A stretch of 64,000 nt of DNA from Nematopogon swammerdamellus (taxonomy: Eukaryota; Arthropoda; Insecta; Lepidoptera; Adelidae), in NCBI GenBank assembly GCA_946902875.1, contig OX336343.1:100754-164753 (forward strand), in the 5' to 3' direction. The notes below the pieces were generated by a model that was not told the origin of the DNA, did no database searches, and saw only the letters and a program-made list of their open reading frames with translations. This document shows, piece by piece, positions 32,452-44,029 of this stretch; within the stretch, counting starts at the first letter, position 1, and every line of letters begins with the position of its first letter. Made by a program: the position numbers and the translations under genes.

Positions 32452-35360
32452 CAAAGATTTATCGGCTTTTTTAGATTAAGGGACCCGTCCTGTGAAGACG
32501 GACTAAAATTAGATAAATATTTAATCTGTGATAGTAGAAATAAGGAAATAGGTTTAAGTAAAGTTCCAAGCCTAGGTCTACAAACAAGTACAAAGAATAA
32601 ACTAATAGGTTCAGATCTAATTATATTGCACCAAAATGTAAGGTGCATTACAAACAAAATTGAATTAATGGAACTAATAGTAAGAGATCATGAGCCCAGT
32701 ATCATATGTCTTACCGAAACATGGTCTACACAAAATAATATATGTAGTACCAGAATCCCTGGTTTCAAATTAGGTTCATCATTTGTTAGAATAAATTCGC
32801 AACATGGAGGTACTTCTATATACATTAAAGAAGATCTTAATGGTAAAGAACGGTCGGATATAAATAAGTGTTCTTCTGCAATGCATTATGAGATATCTGC
32901 TGTAGAGTTTACTAAAGAGAAACTACTGGTATTATGCGTATACAGATCCGATAATGGAGACTTTGAACAATTTAAACTTTTGTTTACGAAGACACTGCGA
33001 CTAGCAACATGTCAGAAAAAATACAAAATCGTAATAGCAGGTGACTTCAATGTTGACTTCATGAAAAGGGGTAGAAGGAGACAGGAAATATTAGAAATAT
33101 TTTTAGAATTTAACTGTCGTCATACAATTACAAAACCAAGAAGATATTGTGAAACTGTGAAAACATGTCTTGATAATTTTTTTGTAAATTTAGACAAGGA
33201 ACAATATTCGGCAAAAGTTATATGCACAAATATTTCAGACCATGAAGGAATCATTCTAGATTTAATTAATTTAAAAGGACAACTTGGTTCACGATACCGA
33301 TACGCTAGAAGTTTTAATAACAATAATGTAGAGATATTTAAATTTAATATTAAGTCTGACCTTTCTTCGCACTCCTTTAATACTGAAAATTCTGAAGATG
33401 ATATTTTGGGTGAGTTTTTGACAACTTTTCAGTATCATTTCAAAATGATTTTTCCTGAAAAAAAGATATGTTTGAAAAACAACAATATTAGTCATTGGAT
33501 AACGAAAGGTATTATTATTTCTTCTCAAAAGGCTAAGAGTCTTGACCTGCTTAGAAAGAGTACAAATGATCAAGTTTTACAAAAATACTGCACTAACTAC
33601 AGGAATACGTTTAAAAAAGTTATCAAGTGCTCGAAAAAATTGCATATTCACAATAGAATTAAGAAAGCTGAAAATAAGAGTAAAATGATATGGAAAGTGA
33701 TTAAGGAATGCTCGAATAAATTAAGTTTGGCAAAGGAAAAAGTTGACAGCATAACTGTTGATGGAGTCGATATAAAGGAAGACATAAAAATAGCTGAAAG
33801 TTTCAACAACTATTTCTTAGATATACCTCATAGACTTACATCTAATATGAAACCATCTGTGGAGGACTCAATCTCCTACCTCAACCGAAATAATTGCAAT
33901 AAACCGAATATTACACTATCGTCTTTTGTACATATATCTATAGAGGAGATGAAAAATCACATCAAAGCATTGAAATATAAACATACGCCTGACTGCTACG
34001 ACATTCCTGTTAGTCTAATAAAAAAATGTCATCAGGAATTACTGACTCCATTAACATTTATATTCAATAAATGCCTGACTTCTGGAGACTTCCCTTCAGC
34101 TCTTAAAGGTGGAAAGGTAGTACCTCTGTTCAAAAAAGGGGATCGCAAAGATTTAAACAACTATAGGCCAGTTTGTATACTTCCGGCATTTTCGAAGCTA
34201 CTTGAAATGGTTATTGCAAAGAGGCTCACTAATTACTTTGATGTTAATGGCTTATTTAGTGCCAATCAATTCGGATTTAGGAAGGGTAAATCTACTACTG
34301 CAGCCGTTTATGAGTATACTAAAAATGTTTGGAATTCTTTGGATGGGTCGAAAAAATCTGCAGGAATCTTTTGTGACCTATCCAAAGCTTTCGATTGTGT
34401 GAGGCACGATATATTGTTGGCAAAATTGGAGTGGTATGGCGTTAGTGAATTCGCTCTTCAACTTATGCGATCTTACCTATCTGATAGGAGTCAAGCCGTC
34501 TGGGTCAATGGGAAACGTTCAACATGCAGGCCAACATGTATTGGTGTCCCACAAGGTTCGGACTGGGACCACTTTTGTTCCTGATATATATTAATGACTT
34601 ACCTAGTCTTATGGGGGACACATGCAAGCCAATACTTTTTGCTGATGACACGAGCTATCTCATACCAGCAGATACTGTTACGAAAATGGAGGAATCTGTC
34701 AAGTACACTATAGAGGCAGCGGATAATTGGTTTGGAGTAAACGGAATAGTACTCAACCAATTAAAAACTCACTTGATGCATTTTACATGTACCAAAAGAA
34801 ACCGAACATCTGCTCTATGTAGTGCTAAAGAAGTTACCTTCCTAGGAATAACAATGGACGTTAACTTGAGTTGGACCAGTCATATAGACAAACTCTGTAA
34901 TAAGCTTTCTTCTAGTCTATACGCTTTGAAACAACTGAAGAAATACACCAATGAGGAGACGATGAAACTGGCATATTACGGGTATTTCCACTCTTTATTG
35001 TCATATGGTCTGCTGGTGTGGGGAAATGCGGTGGATGTGAACCGAGTACTCGTGAAGCAAAAAGCCGCATTACGGGTGTTACACGGTGTCCCAAGAAGAA
35101 CCCATTGTCGGCCGTTATTTAAAGAATCAAAAATTTTAACTGTGGTGGCTCAATACATTTTGGACTGCTTGTTGTATGTACACAAACGACAGGAGCTATA
35201 TGCGTCGCACTCGCAGACTCACTCGTATATTACGAGAAAGAGAGCGGACCTACGACCGGCTCTCTGTCGTTTGGAACGCACCAAGCGTCACGGTGACTAT
35301 GAAAAAATTAAATTATTTAATCATATAAATTTTAACACAACTGTCGCCAAACTTATTTAA
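32452..35360 (+). pseudogene. LINE ORF2: endonuclease plus reverse transcriptase, one frameshift
   Basis: The frame is open from 32452. The APE-type endonuclease shows LHQNVRC, CLTETW, VIAGDFNVDF and ISDHEGI, covering the metal and catalytic Asn, Glu, Asp and His positions. The reverse transcriptase follows: VVPLFKKGDRKDLNNYRPV; NQFGFRKGKSTT; FCDLSKAFDCVRHD; GVPQGS. Here a one-base deletion (about 34558-34566) shifts the frame. Bases 34524-35360 continue GPLLFLIYINDLP and the catalytic FADDTS, then the thumb and C-terminal region to AKLI. Except for this deletion the protein looks complete, so the copy is young. The true start codon is unclear; ORF1 ends 10 bp before the open frame. Confidence 0.85.
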
Positions 35361-35757
35361 AAACTACATTAAACATTTTTTAACTCTTAATCCACTTTAT
35401 AATATTAATGAATTTTATAGCATACAATTTTAAATTATATTTTATTTAAATATTTTTAATTAAATTTACTATTATAATTTAATTTATGTGCGGGTCTGTG
35501 TGTGTGGGGATGTCTATGTATGTGTGATTGAGAATTGACTTTGTTCTACTGAAGATGTGTAAATTTGGAATCTACCACTAATTAATTATGTGCGATATTG
35601 CTTTTATTTTATTATTGTAATGATATTTTAATTTTGGATTATTTTATAAATTTTTTTTAATCTTTGACGTGTCCCATAGTGGAACAATTTTATTTATATA
35701 AAATTGTATAAACCCACTCAACGGGAAATAAACGATTTTGACTTTGACTTTGACTTT
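35361..35757 (+). other. LINE 3' UTR and (GACTTT)n tail
   Basis: AT-rich, with AATAAACGATTTTGACTTTG at the end. No gene. Confidence 0.65.
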
Positions 35758-35809
35758 AAACTTTTGGCGCCATATCGAGAGCAAGGCCAGGGTGGCTTTT
35801 AAAAAAAAG
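35758..35809 (+). pseudogene. LINE-K fragment, middle part
   Basis: Reads NFWRHIESKARVAFKKK, continuing SHDL at 29687 and continued by LGLLNKVRWYFTPGQ at 38503. Both interruptions are in the same LINE copy. Confidence 0.75.
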
Positions 35810-36287
35810 TTTTAAAAAACATAAACCGACTTCCTAAAAAAAGTAAAACTAAAAAACTATTTAAAATAAAAATATAAAAACCGCCTTCAAAAATATATGA
35901 AATAAAAACCTAAAAAAAAACGAACCCTAAAGTTGAAGGCGGTGCTAAAAAGGCTACACAAATCACAAAGGATATTATCATCCACTCATGTTTCTTGCTT
36001 AAGCACCGCCTTCAACTCTAGGGTTGGTTTTTTTTTTTAGGTTTTTATTTCATATATTTTTGAAGGCTGTTTTTATATTTTTATTTTAAAAAGTTTTTAT
36101 ATAGAGTATTTATTAAACAACCAAAAAATTAAGATACAATAAAAATTAAACTAATTATCTAAGCTAAACTAATATAAAATATAACTAAGTTAAAAACTAA
36201 AATTAACCTAAAATTAAAACTAACCTAAAAAATATAAAGTTTTTTAGTTTTACTTTTTTTAGGAAGTCGGTTTTATGTTTTTTAAAA
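35810..36287. repeat. Fold-back element inside composite copy 2
   Basis: Outer arms AACCGACTTCCTAAAAAAAG and CTTTTTTTAGGAAGTCGGTT; inner arms as in copy 1. The right side carries about 150 bp of extra AT-rich sequence (36100-36245) absent from copy 1. Confidence 0.8.
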
Positions 36288-36422
36288 CTTTTTTTTATTT
36301 CACAGTTTTTTTTAGTAATTTTTTGCTATTAATGTACTCGGCGGAATCGCTCGGCCTTCGGCCTCGCGATTCCGCCTCGGTTTCCACTCCGATCTTGACC
36401 AAATTAAAATAGGACCACGTCA

Positions 36423-36800
36423 GCCTCGATAGCTCAGTGGTGCAGACAGTCAACTGTCGCTATTGAATGTTAAGCAACGCTGGGTGTGGTCAGTACTTGG
36501 ATGGGTGACCGCTGACCGTTGGAGGCTGACCGAGGTTCGGATTCCTCATAAAACTGTTGGTCCCTTCCCTCCTAATCTTACTTGGTGGTAGGGTTTAACC
36601 CGCCCGGATTGGTACCACCGCACTGAATTAAACGTCGGTCGAAACGGCTGTGTAAATAGTTTGTGTTTTCCGACCAGTTCAGTGTAGTCAGCACGATCAA
36701 AGTGGGAAGCACTGACTTGGCACTTAGTTCACCCGGTGTTATGGGCTGACATCACGGACGTTGTAGGTGATGTAGCCAACCGTGTCAGTTTCCATAAAAA
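36423..36800 (+). mobile_element. SINE family A inside composite copy 2
   Basis: A box TAGCTCAGTGGT (36430-36441); 5S-like AAGCAACGCTGGGTGTGGTC then AGTACTTGGATGGGTGACCG; B box GGTTCGGATTCC (36534-36545). The 3' end CCAACCGTGTCAGTTTCCAT plus A's is complete here, unlike in copy 1. Confidence 0.85.
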
Positions 36801-36839
36801 AAACAACACCGTAACATTGCTTAAAAAAAAAATAATAAT

Positions 36840-37400
36840 AATGTTAAATTTAGTAGAACGGACTGACATGCATTTGTTACGGAACCCTACATTCATTTTG
36901 CAGAACTTAGTAGAATGGACAGACATAAACGTGTTACGGGACCCTACTTTTATTATAAAATAACCGTCGGTGGACCTTGGTTGAAAATTGTAAAATTTAG
37001 TAGAACGGACAGACATACATTTGTTACGGAACCCTACTTTTATTATAAAATAACCGTCGGAGGACCTTGGTTGAAAATTGAAAAATTTTGTAGAACGGAC
37101 AGACATACATTTGTTACGGAACCCTACATTCACTTTGAAATAAATGTTAAATTTTGTAGAACGGACAGACATGCATTTGTTACGGAACCCTACATTCATC
37201 TTGCAGAACTTAGTAGAATGGACAGACATAAACGTGTTACGGAACCCTACTTTTATTATAAAATAACCGTCGGAGGACCTTGGTTGAAAATTGTAAAATT
37301 TAGTAGAACGGACAGACATGCATTTGTTACGGAACCCTAAATTCATTTTGCAGAACTTAGTAGAATGGACAGACATAAACGTGTTACCGAACCCTACTTA
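36840..37400. repeat. Expanded tandem array in composite copy 2
   Basis: About seven TAGTAGAACGGACAGACAT-GTTACGGAACCCTAC units, some with an AAAATAACCGTCGGAGGACC spacer. Open frames on both strands are repeat products. Confidence 0.85.
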
Positions 37401-38496
37401 ACAGTTGCACTCCGGGAGTGCCGGCAGATCCCGTGCCACTCTAACTTAACCCTTAACGCAATGACTTAAGGTTTCATTTTAAAAATGACGCTGACGCGAT
37501 GTCGCGAGTTATACATTTTTTACCCACCTTAAAAAGTGCCAAGCGCCGCTAAAGAAGTTTTCACTTCAAAAACCTCAGGGTTATCCCCTTTCAAATAAAA
37601 AAAAAAATAATTTTCAATATCGGCCCACAATTGACGGAGTAATCGCGTAACAAACATCCAAAAAAAGAAAACATACCGTCGAATTGAGAATCTCTTCTAA
37701 AGTAAATTGCTCGTGAAGACAAATGCAACGAGCCCAAACACGATGGGTTTATCATGTGTAGTTTAGGAGTTCCTATGGCCACCTTCCGTCTCCATCATCA
37801 GACCAGCTCGATGGTACTCGTACCATAATAAATTAAGCGCACCTGGCCGGTCGGAAAAGATAAAAAATTTCAAATTTAGAATATTCATGAAACAAGGGTC
37901 CGAATATGTATCACTAGTATATCGATTCATGTATTTCAACAGGACAGAGAAAATTTCAAAATATTATGTATTTAATACTTTTTAGTTCTTTTTTTTGTTT
38001 TTTGGAAATCGGTTTAATATTTTTTAAAACAGTTTTTATTTCATTCTTTTTAGTAATATTATTAGTAATGTTACATAAAAAAGAATAATCGAAATTGAAT
38101 AATCGAAATCGATTGAAGTGGTACAGAATTATTCGCCATATGTGTCAGACTGCAAATTGCTGAATAAGTACACATCACAAAAGTTTTGCTGAAGGTAACC
38201 ACACACCATACTAATTTATGAAACTGAAAATTGCCGAAAACGACCACATCACAAGTTTTGCTGAAGGTAACCACACACCATAGTATTATGTTGATTTTTC
38301 GAAAACCACTAAACCAATTTCGATAAAATTGAAATGGGACCACCTCGGAAGTATGACCTAACAAACAAAAAAAGAATTTTCTGAATCGGCCCTCAATTGA
38401 CGGAGAAATCGCGTAACAAACATACAAAAAATAAATAAAAAAAATAAAAAAAAAACATACAGACGAATTGAGAACCTCCTTTTTTGGAAGTCGGTT

Positions 38497-39075
38497 AAAA
38501 AGCTGGGCTTACTCAATAAGGTACGATGGTACTTCACGCCGGGCCAAAGGCTGCTTTTATATAAATAGCAGATTAGGTCCTGCTTGCAGTACTGCTCGCA
38601 CCTGTGGGATGGTTCACCTAAATACCAGCGTGCGCCTTTGGATTAGATCCAGCGTCGAGCTGTGCGACTAGTGGGTGACCCAGACGTGTCCTGCGATCTA
38701 GAACCACTGCAACTCCGTAGAGATGTCGGCGCCCTAAGTGTGTTCTATCGCTTATTCCATGGAGAATGCTCGGAGGAGCTGTTTAACGCAAACCCGCTGT
38801 CCCCTTTCCACCTCCGCACGACGCGCACTAGGCAGGTATGGCATCCCTATACGTTGAACTTTACCACGGATGCGTACCAATCGGTTCTGCAGATCTTTCC
38901 TCCACTCTGGAACGCTAAACTCTGGAACGCTCTCCCTGCCCACATGTTTCCCTGGTCCTTCAAGAAAGGCGTGAAAAGGCCGGCATGGCATTCGAAACTC
39001 CTTACGACCGAATGTCCATGGACGTTGTTAGACACCTTATGGGTGGCTACGCGCCACTAGTCGCGCTTTCTATAA
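38497..39075 (+). pseudogene. LINE-K fragment, 3' part
   Basis: Reads LGLLNKVRWYFTPGQR; RRAVRLVGDPDVSCDLEPLQ in broken frames; VFYRLFHGECSEELFNANPL; and ends ...GTCGCGCTTTCTATAAAA. It completes the copy begun at 29471 and has several frameshifts. Confidence 0.8.
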
Positions 39076-40883
39076 AAAGTCGGCAAGTGCGAGTTGGACT
39101 CGCGCACCGAGGGTTCCGTATCATCAGCATCACTCAATATATTTGTAGATATTATGTATGTACAAAAACAATTGTTTTGGAAAATCACGAACCGCCTAAA
39201 TAAACACTACAGCAATGGTTTTTGACTGTGCGGCATTCGTGAAGTTGAAATATACAAAAATATATTTCTTATATGACATAACGACATATCCTTTTCGGAT
39301 TTTATCTTTACTTGTGAGACCTTGCTTCTTGCCAAATTTCATTACTCTAGCAACGGTAAGTACCCTATAAGTTTTGATTTCATTTGAGTGAGTTTGCAAT
39401 TATTAAAATTTCCCATAAATAGCCGTATCTTTTAATTATATTGATTTAGAAGCTTTCATTAATTTCAATTTGATATCTTGACTCGTTACTGAGAAAAAGG
39501 GTCTTGACACACAAAACAAGCAATTTTTAGGGTTCCGTACCTCAAAAGAGGAAAAACGGAACCCTTATAGGATCACTTTGTTGTCCGTCTGGCTGGCTGT
39601 CTGTCCCTCAAGACCCTTTTTCTCAGGAACGGGCAGACGTATCAATTTGACATTAATACCACATATTAAGATCTACGTTTCCTCGGAGGTGTAAAAAAAT
39701 TCAGTTTCTAAGTCAACGCAATCACAAGATACGGCCATTTATGTCATAAATTTTGCTACCGGCAAATGAAATCAAAACCTATGGAGTACTTCCCGTTGAC
39801 CTATAATCATGAAATTAGGTACGAAGCAAGGTCTCATAGCACATGTAAAGGAAAAATCCGAAAATTGCAAATTTGCAGTTATGTCACATAAAAAAAAAGT
39901 TTGCTTGTTTTGTATGTCAAGACCCTTTTTCTCAGGAACGAGTCAAGATATCAAGTTAAAATTAATACAAAATATTAACATCTACGATCGCTTAGAGATG
40001 TAGGAAACTCAAGCTTCTAAATTAACACAATCAAAAGATACGGGTATTGATGTCAGATTTTGATACTCGTAAATTCATTCAAAACAAATCAAAACCTACA
40101 GGGTACTTCCCGTTGACCTAGAATCACAAAATTCGGTACGAAGCAAGGTCTCACAGCACAAATAAAGGAAAAAATCCGAAAATTGTAAATTCGTACTTAC
40201 ATCACATAAAAAAAAAGTTTGCTTGTTTTGTATGTCAAGACCCTTTTTCTCAGGAACGGGTCAAGGTATCAAGCTGAAATACCACCAGCGGCGCCGCGGC
40301 GGCGGCAGGGAAAATAATAAAAAAAAATTAAATTAAATTGGTACAATCCCGGGGACAAAAGCACTAAATGAAATTTATTTTTTAAGTTAGTTTATTTCCT
40401 AAGTTAGTTTATATAATTGTTAGATTAGTTAATTATTTTATAATTATATAAACATAAATATATACCTACATATAATTAAATTTTAAATTATTAAAATTGT
40501 TGCGCGTTTAAAATCACGCAGTCCAAAGTACAGGTTTTTTGGTCGTTGTTTTTGCGTCAACTGGCCGGTGACGAAATATTGGATTCATGGAACACAAAAA
40601 AATCAAATAATTTCAATTTGACAACGAAGAACTGTCATCTCGGCGTTAACATTCGTTCGTTCGTTCGTCTTCTATCGGATTATGATGAAACTTTCGTGGG
40701 TTGTTGTGCGCGCACCCGCGAATGTAAAGAAAACTTAAAAAAGTTCAAATTAATTTAAGGGATGCTTTTCGTTACGTTCATTCTAATAATCGGCACAACA
40801 ATCAACGCTGACGGCACGGCGGCGCGCGGCGCCGACGGAACCCTCGGTGCGCGAGTCAGACTCGCACTTGTCCGGCTTTTTTT
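39076..40883. mobile_element. TIR element with 46-bp ends
   Basis: The left end AAAAGTCGGCAAGTGCGAGT then TGGACTCGCGCACCGAGGGTTCC matches the reverse complement of the right end (40836-40883). It starts directly at the LINE-K tail. It is interlocked with the palindrome below, which has one arm inside and one outside. No transposase seen. Confidence 0.65.
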
Positions 40884-41893
40884 TAATATCATGTAACTAC
40901 AAGTTTAAAATTTTAGGATTTTTTCCTTTACGTGTGCTATGAGACCTTGCTTCTTACCAAATTTTATGATTCTAGGTTGACGGGAAATACCCTATAGGTT
41001 TTGATTTGATTGGAGTGAGTTTGCGAGTATGAAATCTGACATAGATGGCCGTATCTTTTGATTGCGTTAATTTAGAAGCTTGCATTTTTCACACCTTAAA
41101 GAGATCGCAGATCTTAGTATTTCATATTAATTTCAATTTTTTATCTCGATCTGTTCCTGAGAAAAAGGGTCCTTGACATACAAAACATATTTTTTTTTTT
41201 TGTGTCAATAACTATAATTTTACAATTTTCGGATTTTTTCCTTTACTTGTGCTGTAAGACCTTGCTTCTTACCAAATTTTATGATTCTATGTTAACAGGA
41301 AATACCCTATAGGTTTTGATTTGTTTTGAGTGAGTTTGCGAGTATGAAATATGGCATAGATGGCCGTATCTTTTGATTGCGTTGATTTAGAAGCTTTAAT
41401 ATTCTACACCTTAAAGAGATCGTAGATCTTAGTATTTTGTATTAATTTCAATTTGTTATCTTGATTCGTTCCTGAGAAAAAGGGACCTTGAAATACAAAA
41501 CAAACAAAAATTTTTTTAATGTCACATAACTATAAATTTACAATTTTCGATTTTTTCCTTTACTTGTGCTGTGAGAACTTGCTTCTTACCAAATTTCATT
41601 ATTCTAGGTTAACGGGAAGTAGTCTATAGGTTTTGATTTGATCTGCCGGTAGCAAAATATGTGACTTAAATGGGTGTATCTAGAGATTGCGTGGACCTAT
41701 AAGCCTAATTTTTTTACACCTCCGAGGAGACGTAGACCTTAGTATTTGATATTAATTTCAACTTTATACCTCTACCCGTTCCTGAGAAAAAAGGTCTTAA
41801 CAGACAGACACCCAGCCAGACAGACAGACGGACAACAAAGTGATCCTATAAGGGTTCCGATTTTTCCTCCTTTGAGGTACGGAACCCTAAAAA
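39527..41893. repeat. Giant inverted repeat with tandem 330-bp units
   Basis: The outer ends TTAGGGTTCCGTACCTCAAA (39530) and TTTGAGGTACGGAACCCTAA (41872-41891) begin arms that stay similar for at least 700 bp. Units contain GAGAAAAAGGGTC.TTGA and ACCTTGCTTCTTACCAAATT, two in one orientation (39600-40290) and three in the other (40890-41790). The centre has short GC-rich blocks. Confidence 0.8.
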
Positions 41894-42015
41894 GTGAGTT
41901 GCGAAGACACAACTGCTGCACAACTCGGTGGAAGACCGCGCTAAGGTGACTAGCCTCTCGCTCTTTGGCACGGGATCTTGTACTTATCCCTAAGACACAA
42001 TTTACGACATGCAAC

Positions 42016-42100
42016 CCTTCTTACCTTACTAGGTAATAAACCCTACCACCTAGTAAGGTAAGAAGGGAAGGGACCTACAGTTTAACGTGGAGTGAGGATA
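42016..42100 (-). mobile_element. SINE family A fragment with a local hairpin
   Basis: ACCCTACCACCTAGTAAGGT then AAGAAGGGAAGGGACC is family A body. CCCTTCTTACCTTACTAGGT just upstream is its inverted copy, giving a hairpin (42016-42069). Confidence 0.7.
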
Positions 42101-42104
42101 AAGT

Positions 42105-42520
42105 ATTCTGTGGGCTACGGAGACTGAAGATAAAGTCTTCTGTGGGCTACGGAGACTGAAGATGAAGGCTTCTGTGAGCTACGGATACTGAAGAAGAAAG
42201 CTTCTGTGGGCTGCGGAGACTGAAGATGAAGGCTACTGTGGGCTGCGGAGCCTAAAGATGAAGGTTTCTGTCGGCTGCGGAGACTGAAGATGTAGTCTTC
42301 TATGGGCTGCCGAGACTGAAGATGAAGTCGTCTGTGGGCTGCGGAGACTGAAGATGAAGGCTTCTGTGGGCTGCCGAGACTGAAGATGAAGTCATCTGTG
42401 GGCTGCGGAGACTGAAGATGAAGTCTTCTATGGGCTGCCGAGACTGAAGATGATGTCTTCTGTGGGCTGCGGAGACTGTAGATGAAGGCTTCTGTGAGCT
42501 GCCGAGACTTGATGAGATTG
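42105..42520. repeat. 32-bp tandem repeat, about 13 copies
   Basis: Units read GACTGAAGATGAAGTCTTCT then GTGGGCTGCGGA. The period is 32 bp (GGGCTGC at 42304, 42336, 42368). The minus-strand frame through it is low-complexity Ser/Gln and not a gene. Confidence 0.9.
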
Positions 42521-42584
42521 ATGGCTTCGGAGGGGTTTCGGTGAAGTCGTTCCCTATTAGCTCTGCTGAGGACGAGGACCGCAG

Positions 42585-42732
42585 AGGTCTGCAAGAACAA
42601 ACTCTTTCGGTAGCAGGCGTATATCTAAGTGTAATTTGCTTTTCGCAAGGTCAGCTATACGTGGCTCTTTCCCGTATTAGTAATTCAAATAATTTATGTG
42701 CACACATTCCTGGAAATTCAACTTCTCTGTAA
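42585..42732 (+). pseudogene. Helitron helicase C-terminal fragment
   Basis: Reads LQEQTLSVAGVYLSVICFSQ then GQLYVALSRISNSNNL and HIPGNSTS. This matches the last conserved motif of Pif1-type helicases in Helitron Rep/Hel proteins (SQGQTL...AGVYL...F.QGQLYVALSR). It is broken right after, and only the extreme C-terminus is present. Confidence 0.7.
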
Positions 42733-42797
42733 ACTATATTAGAAGTGGAATTTCCAGGAATGTGTGCACATAAATTATTTGAATTAGTAATACGGGG
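42660..42797. repeat. Inverted duplication of the helicase end
   Basis: GTATTAGTAATTCAAATAAT (42674) is mirrored by ATTATTTGAATTAGTAATAC (42774-42793), with arms of about 48 bp. On the minus strand the right arm again reads RITNSNNLCAHIPGNSTSNI then VYREVE, the missing end of the helicase. Confidence 0.8.
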
Positions 42798-43985
42798 AAG
42801 AGCTCTACGAAGCGTCGTAGCTGCTCTATGAAGCCTCGTAGCAGCTCTACGAAGAGCTGTAGCAGCTTTACGAAGCGCCGTAGCAGCTTTACGAACCATC
42901 TTAGAAGCTTTACGATGCGCGGTAGCAGCTATACGAAGCACTTTAGCTGCTCTACGAAGCCTCGTAGCAGCTCTACGAAGAGCTGTAGCAGCTTTACGAA
43001 GCGCCGTAGCAGCTTTACGAACCATCTTAGAAGCTTTACGAAGCGCGGTAGCAGCTATACGAAGCACATTAGCTGCTCTACGAAGCGTTGTAGTAGCTAT
43101 ACGAAGCACTTTAGCTGCTCTACGAAGCCTCGTAGCAGCTCTACGAAGAGCTGTAGCAGCTTTACCAAGCGCCGTAGCAGCTTTACGAACCATCTTAGAA
43201 GCTTTACGAAGCGCGGTAGCAGCTATACGAAGCACTTTAGCTGATCTACGAAGCCTCGTAGCAGCTCTACGAAGAGCTGTAGCAGCTTTACCAAGCGCCG
43301 TAGCAGCTTTACGACCCATCTTAGAAGCTTTACGAAGCGCGGTAGCAGCTATACGAAGCACTTTAGCTGATCTACGAAGCCTCGTAGCAGCTCTACGAAG
43401 AGCTGTAGCAGCTTTACGAAGCGCCGTAGCAGCTTTACGAACCATCTTAGAAGCTTTACGAAGCGCGGTAGCAGCTATACGAAGCACTTTAGCTGCTCTA
43501 CGAAGCCTCGTAGCAGCTCTACGAAGAGCTGTAGCAGCTTTACGAAGCGCCGTAGCAGCTTTACGAACCATCGTAGAAGCTTTACGAAGCGCCGTAGCAG
43601 CTATACGAAACACTTTTGCTGCTCTACGAAGCCTCGTAGCAGCTCTACGAAGAGCTGTAGCAGCTTTAAGAAGCGCCGTAGCAGCTTTACGAAGCACTTT
43701 AGCTGCTCTACGAAGCCTCGTAGCAGCTTTACCAAGCGATGTAGCAGCTCTACGAAGCGTCGTAGCAGCTTTACGAAGCGCCATAGCAGTTATATGAAGC
43801 ACATTGTCAGCTCTACGAAGCATCGTAGCAGCTTTACGAATCATCGTAGCAGCTTTACCAAGCGATGTAGCAGCTCTACGAAGCGTCGTAGCAGCTGTAC
43901 GAAGCGCCGTAGCAGCTATACGAAGCACCGTAGCAGCTTTACAAAGCGTCGTAGCTACAAAGCGCCGTTGTAGCGAAGTGGTAGT
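42797..43985. repeat. 21-bp array with 126-bp higher-order repeat
   Basis: About 56 units of (C/G)GTAGCAGCTNTACGAAGC. Six 21-bp units form a 126-bp block seen at 42895, 43021, 43189 (two extra units), 43315, 43441 and 43567. Because 21 is a multiple of three, the minus strand stays open for 453 codons and reads heptads such as AATALRK, an Ala/Arg/Leu amphipathic pattern. The frame runs into the helicase remnant. No promoter or splice signal supports a gene, so it is treated as a satellite-like array. Confidence 0.85.
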
Positions 43986-44029
43986 AATTAAATGTAAAGT
44001 TTTGAGGTGCATTTTTGAATAGTAAGTTA

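Larger units (their letters stand above)
29688..35757 (+). mobile_element. CR1/L2-group LINE, near full length (6.07 kb)
   Basis: Boundaries come from the LINE-K it interrupts: host coding stops after CACGATTTA at 29687 and resumes AACTTTTGGCGCCATATCGAG at 35758. The element has a 0.9 kb 5' UTR, two ORFs and a 3' UTR. It ends in a short (GACTTT)n tail (35734-35757) instead of poly(A), as many L2/CR1-group LINEs do. TTTA at both junctions may be a short target duplication. Confidence 0.8.
35810..38496. mobile_element. Composite repeat element, copy 2 (complete)
   Basis: This 2687-bp unit is flanked by AAAAAG on both sides (35804-35809 and 38497-38502) within LINE-K coding sequence, so it moved as one piece. 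The left end holds AACCGACTTCC (35823) and the right end GGAAGTCGGTT (38486-38496). Sub-parts: fold-back hairpin 35810-36287, GC-rich hairpin near 36342-36380, SINE A 36423-36800, tandem array 36840-37400, A-rich tail. No coding potential. Confidence 0.75.

Noticed and set aside
40546..40758. 70-residue frame near a (CGTT)n run
   Set aside because: Lies in the loop of the giant inverted repeat and shows no domain.
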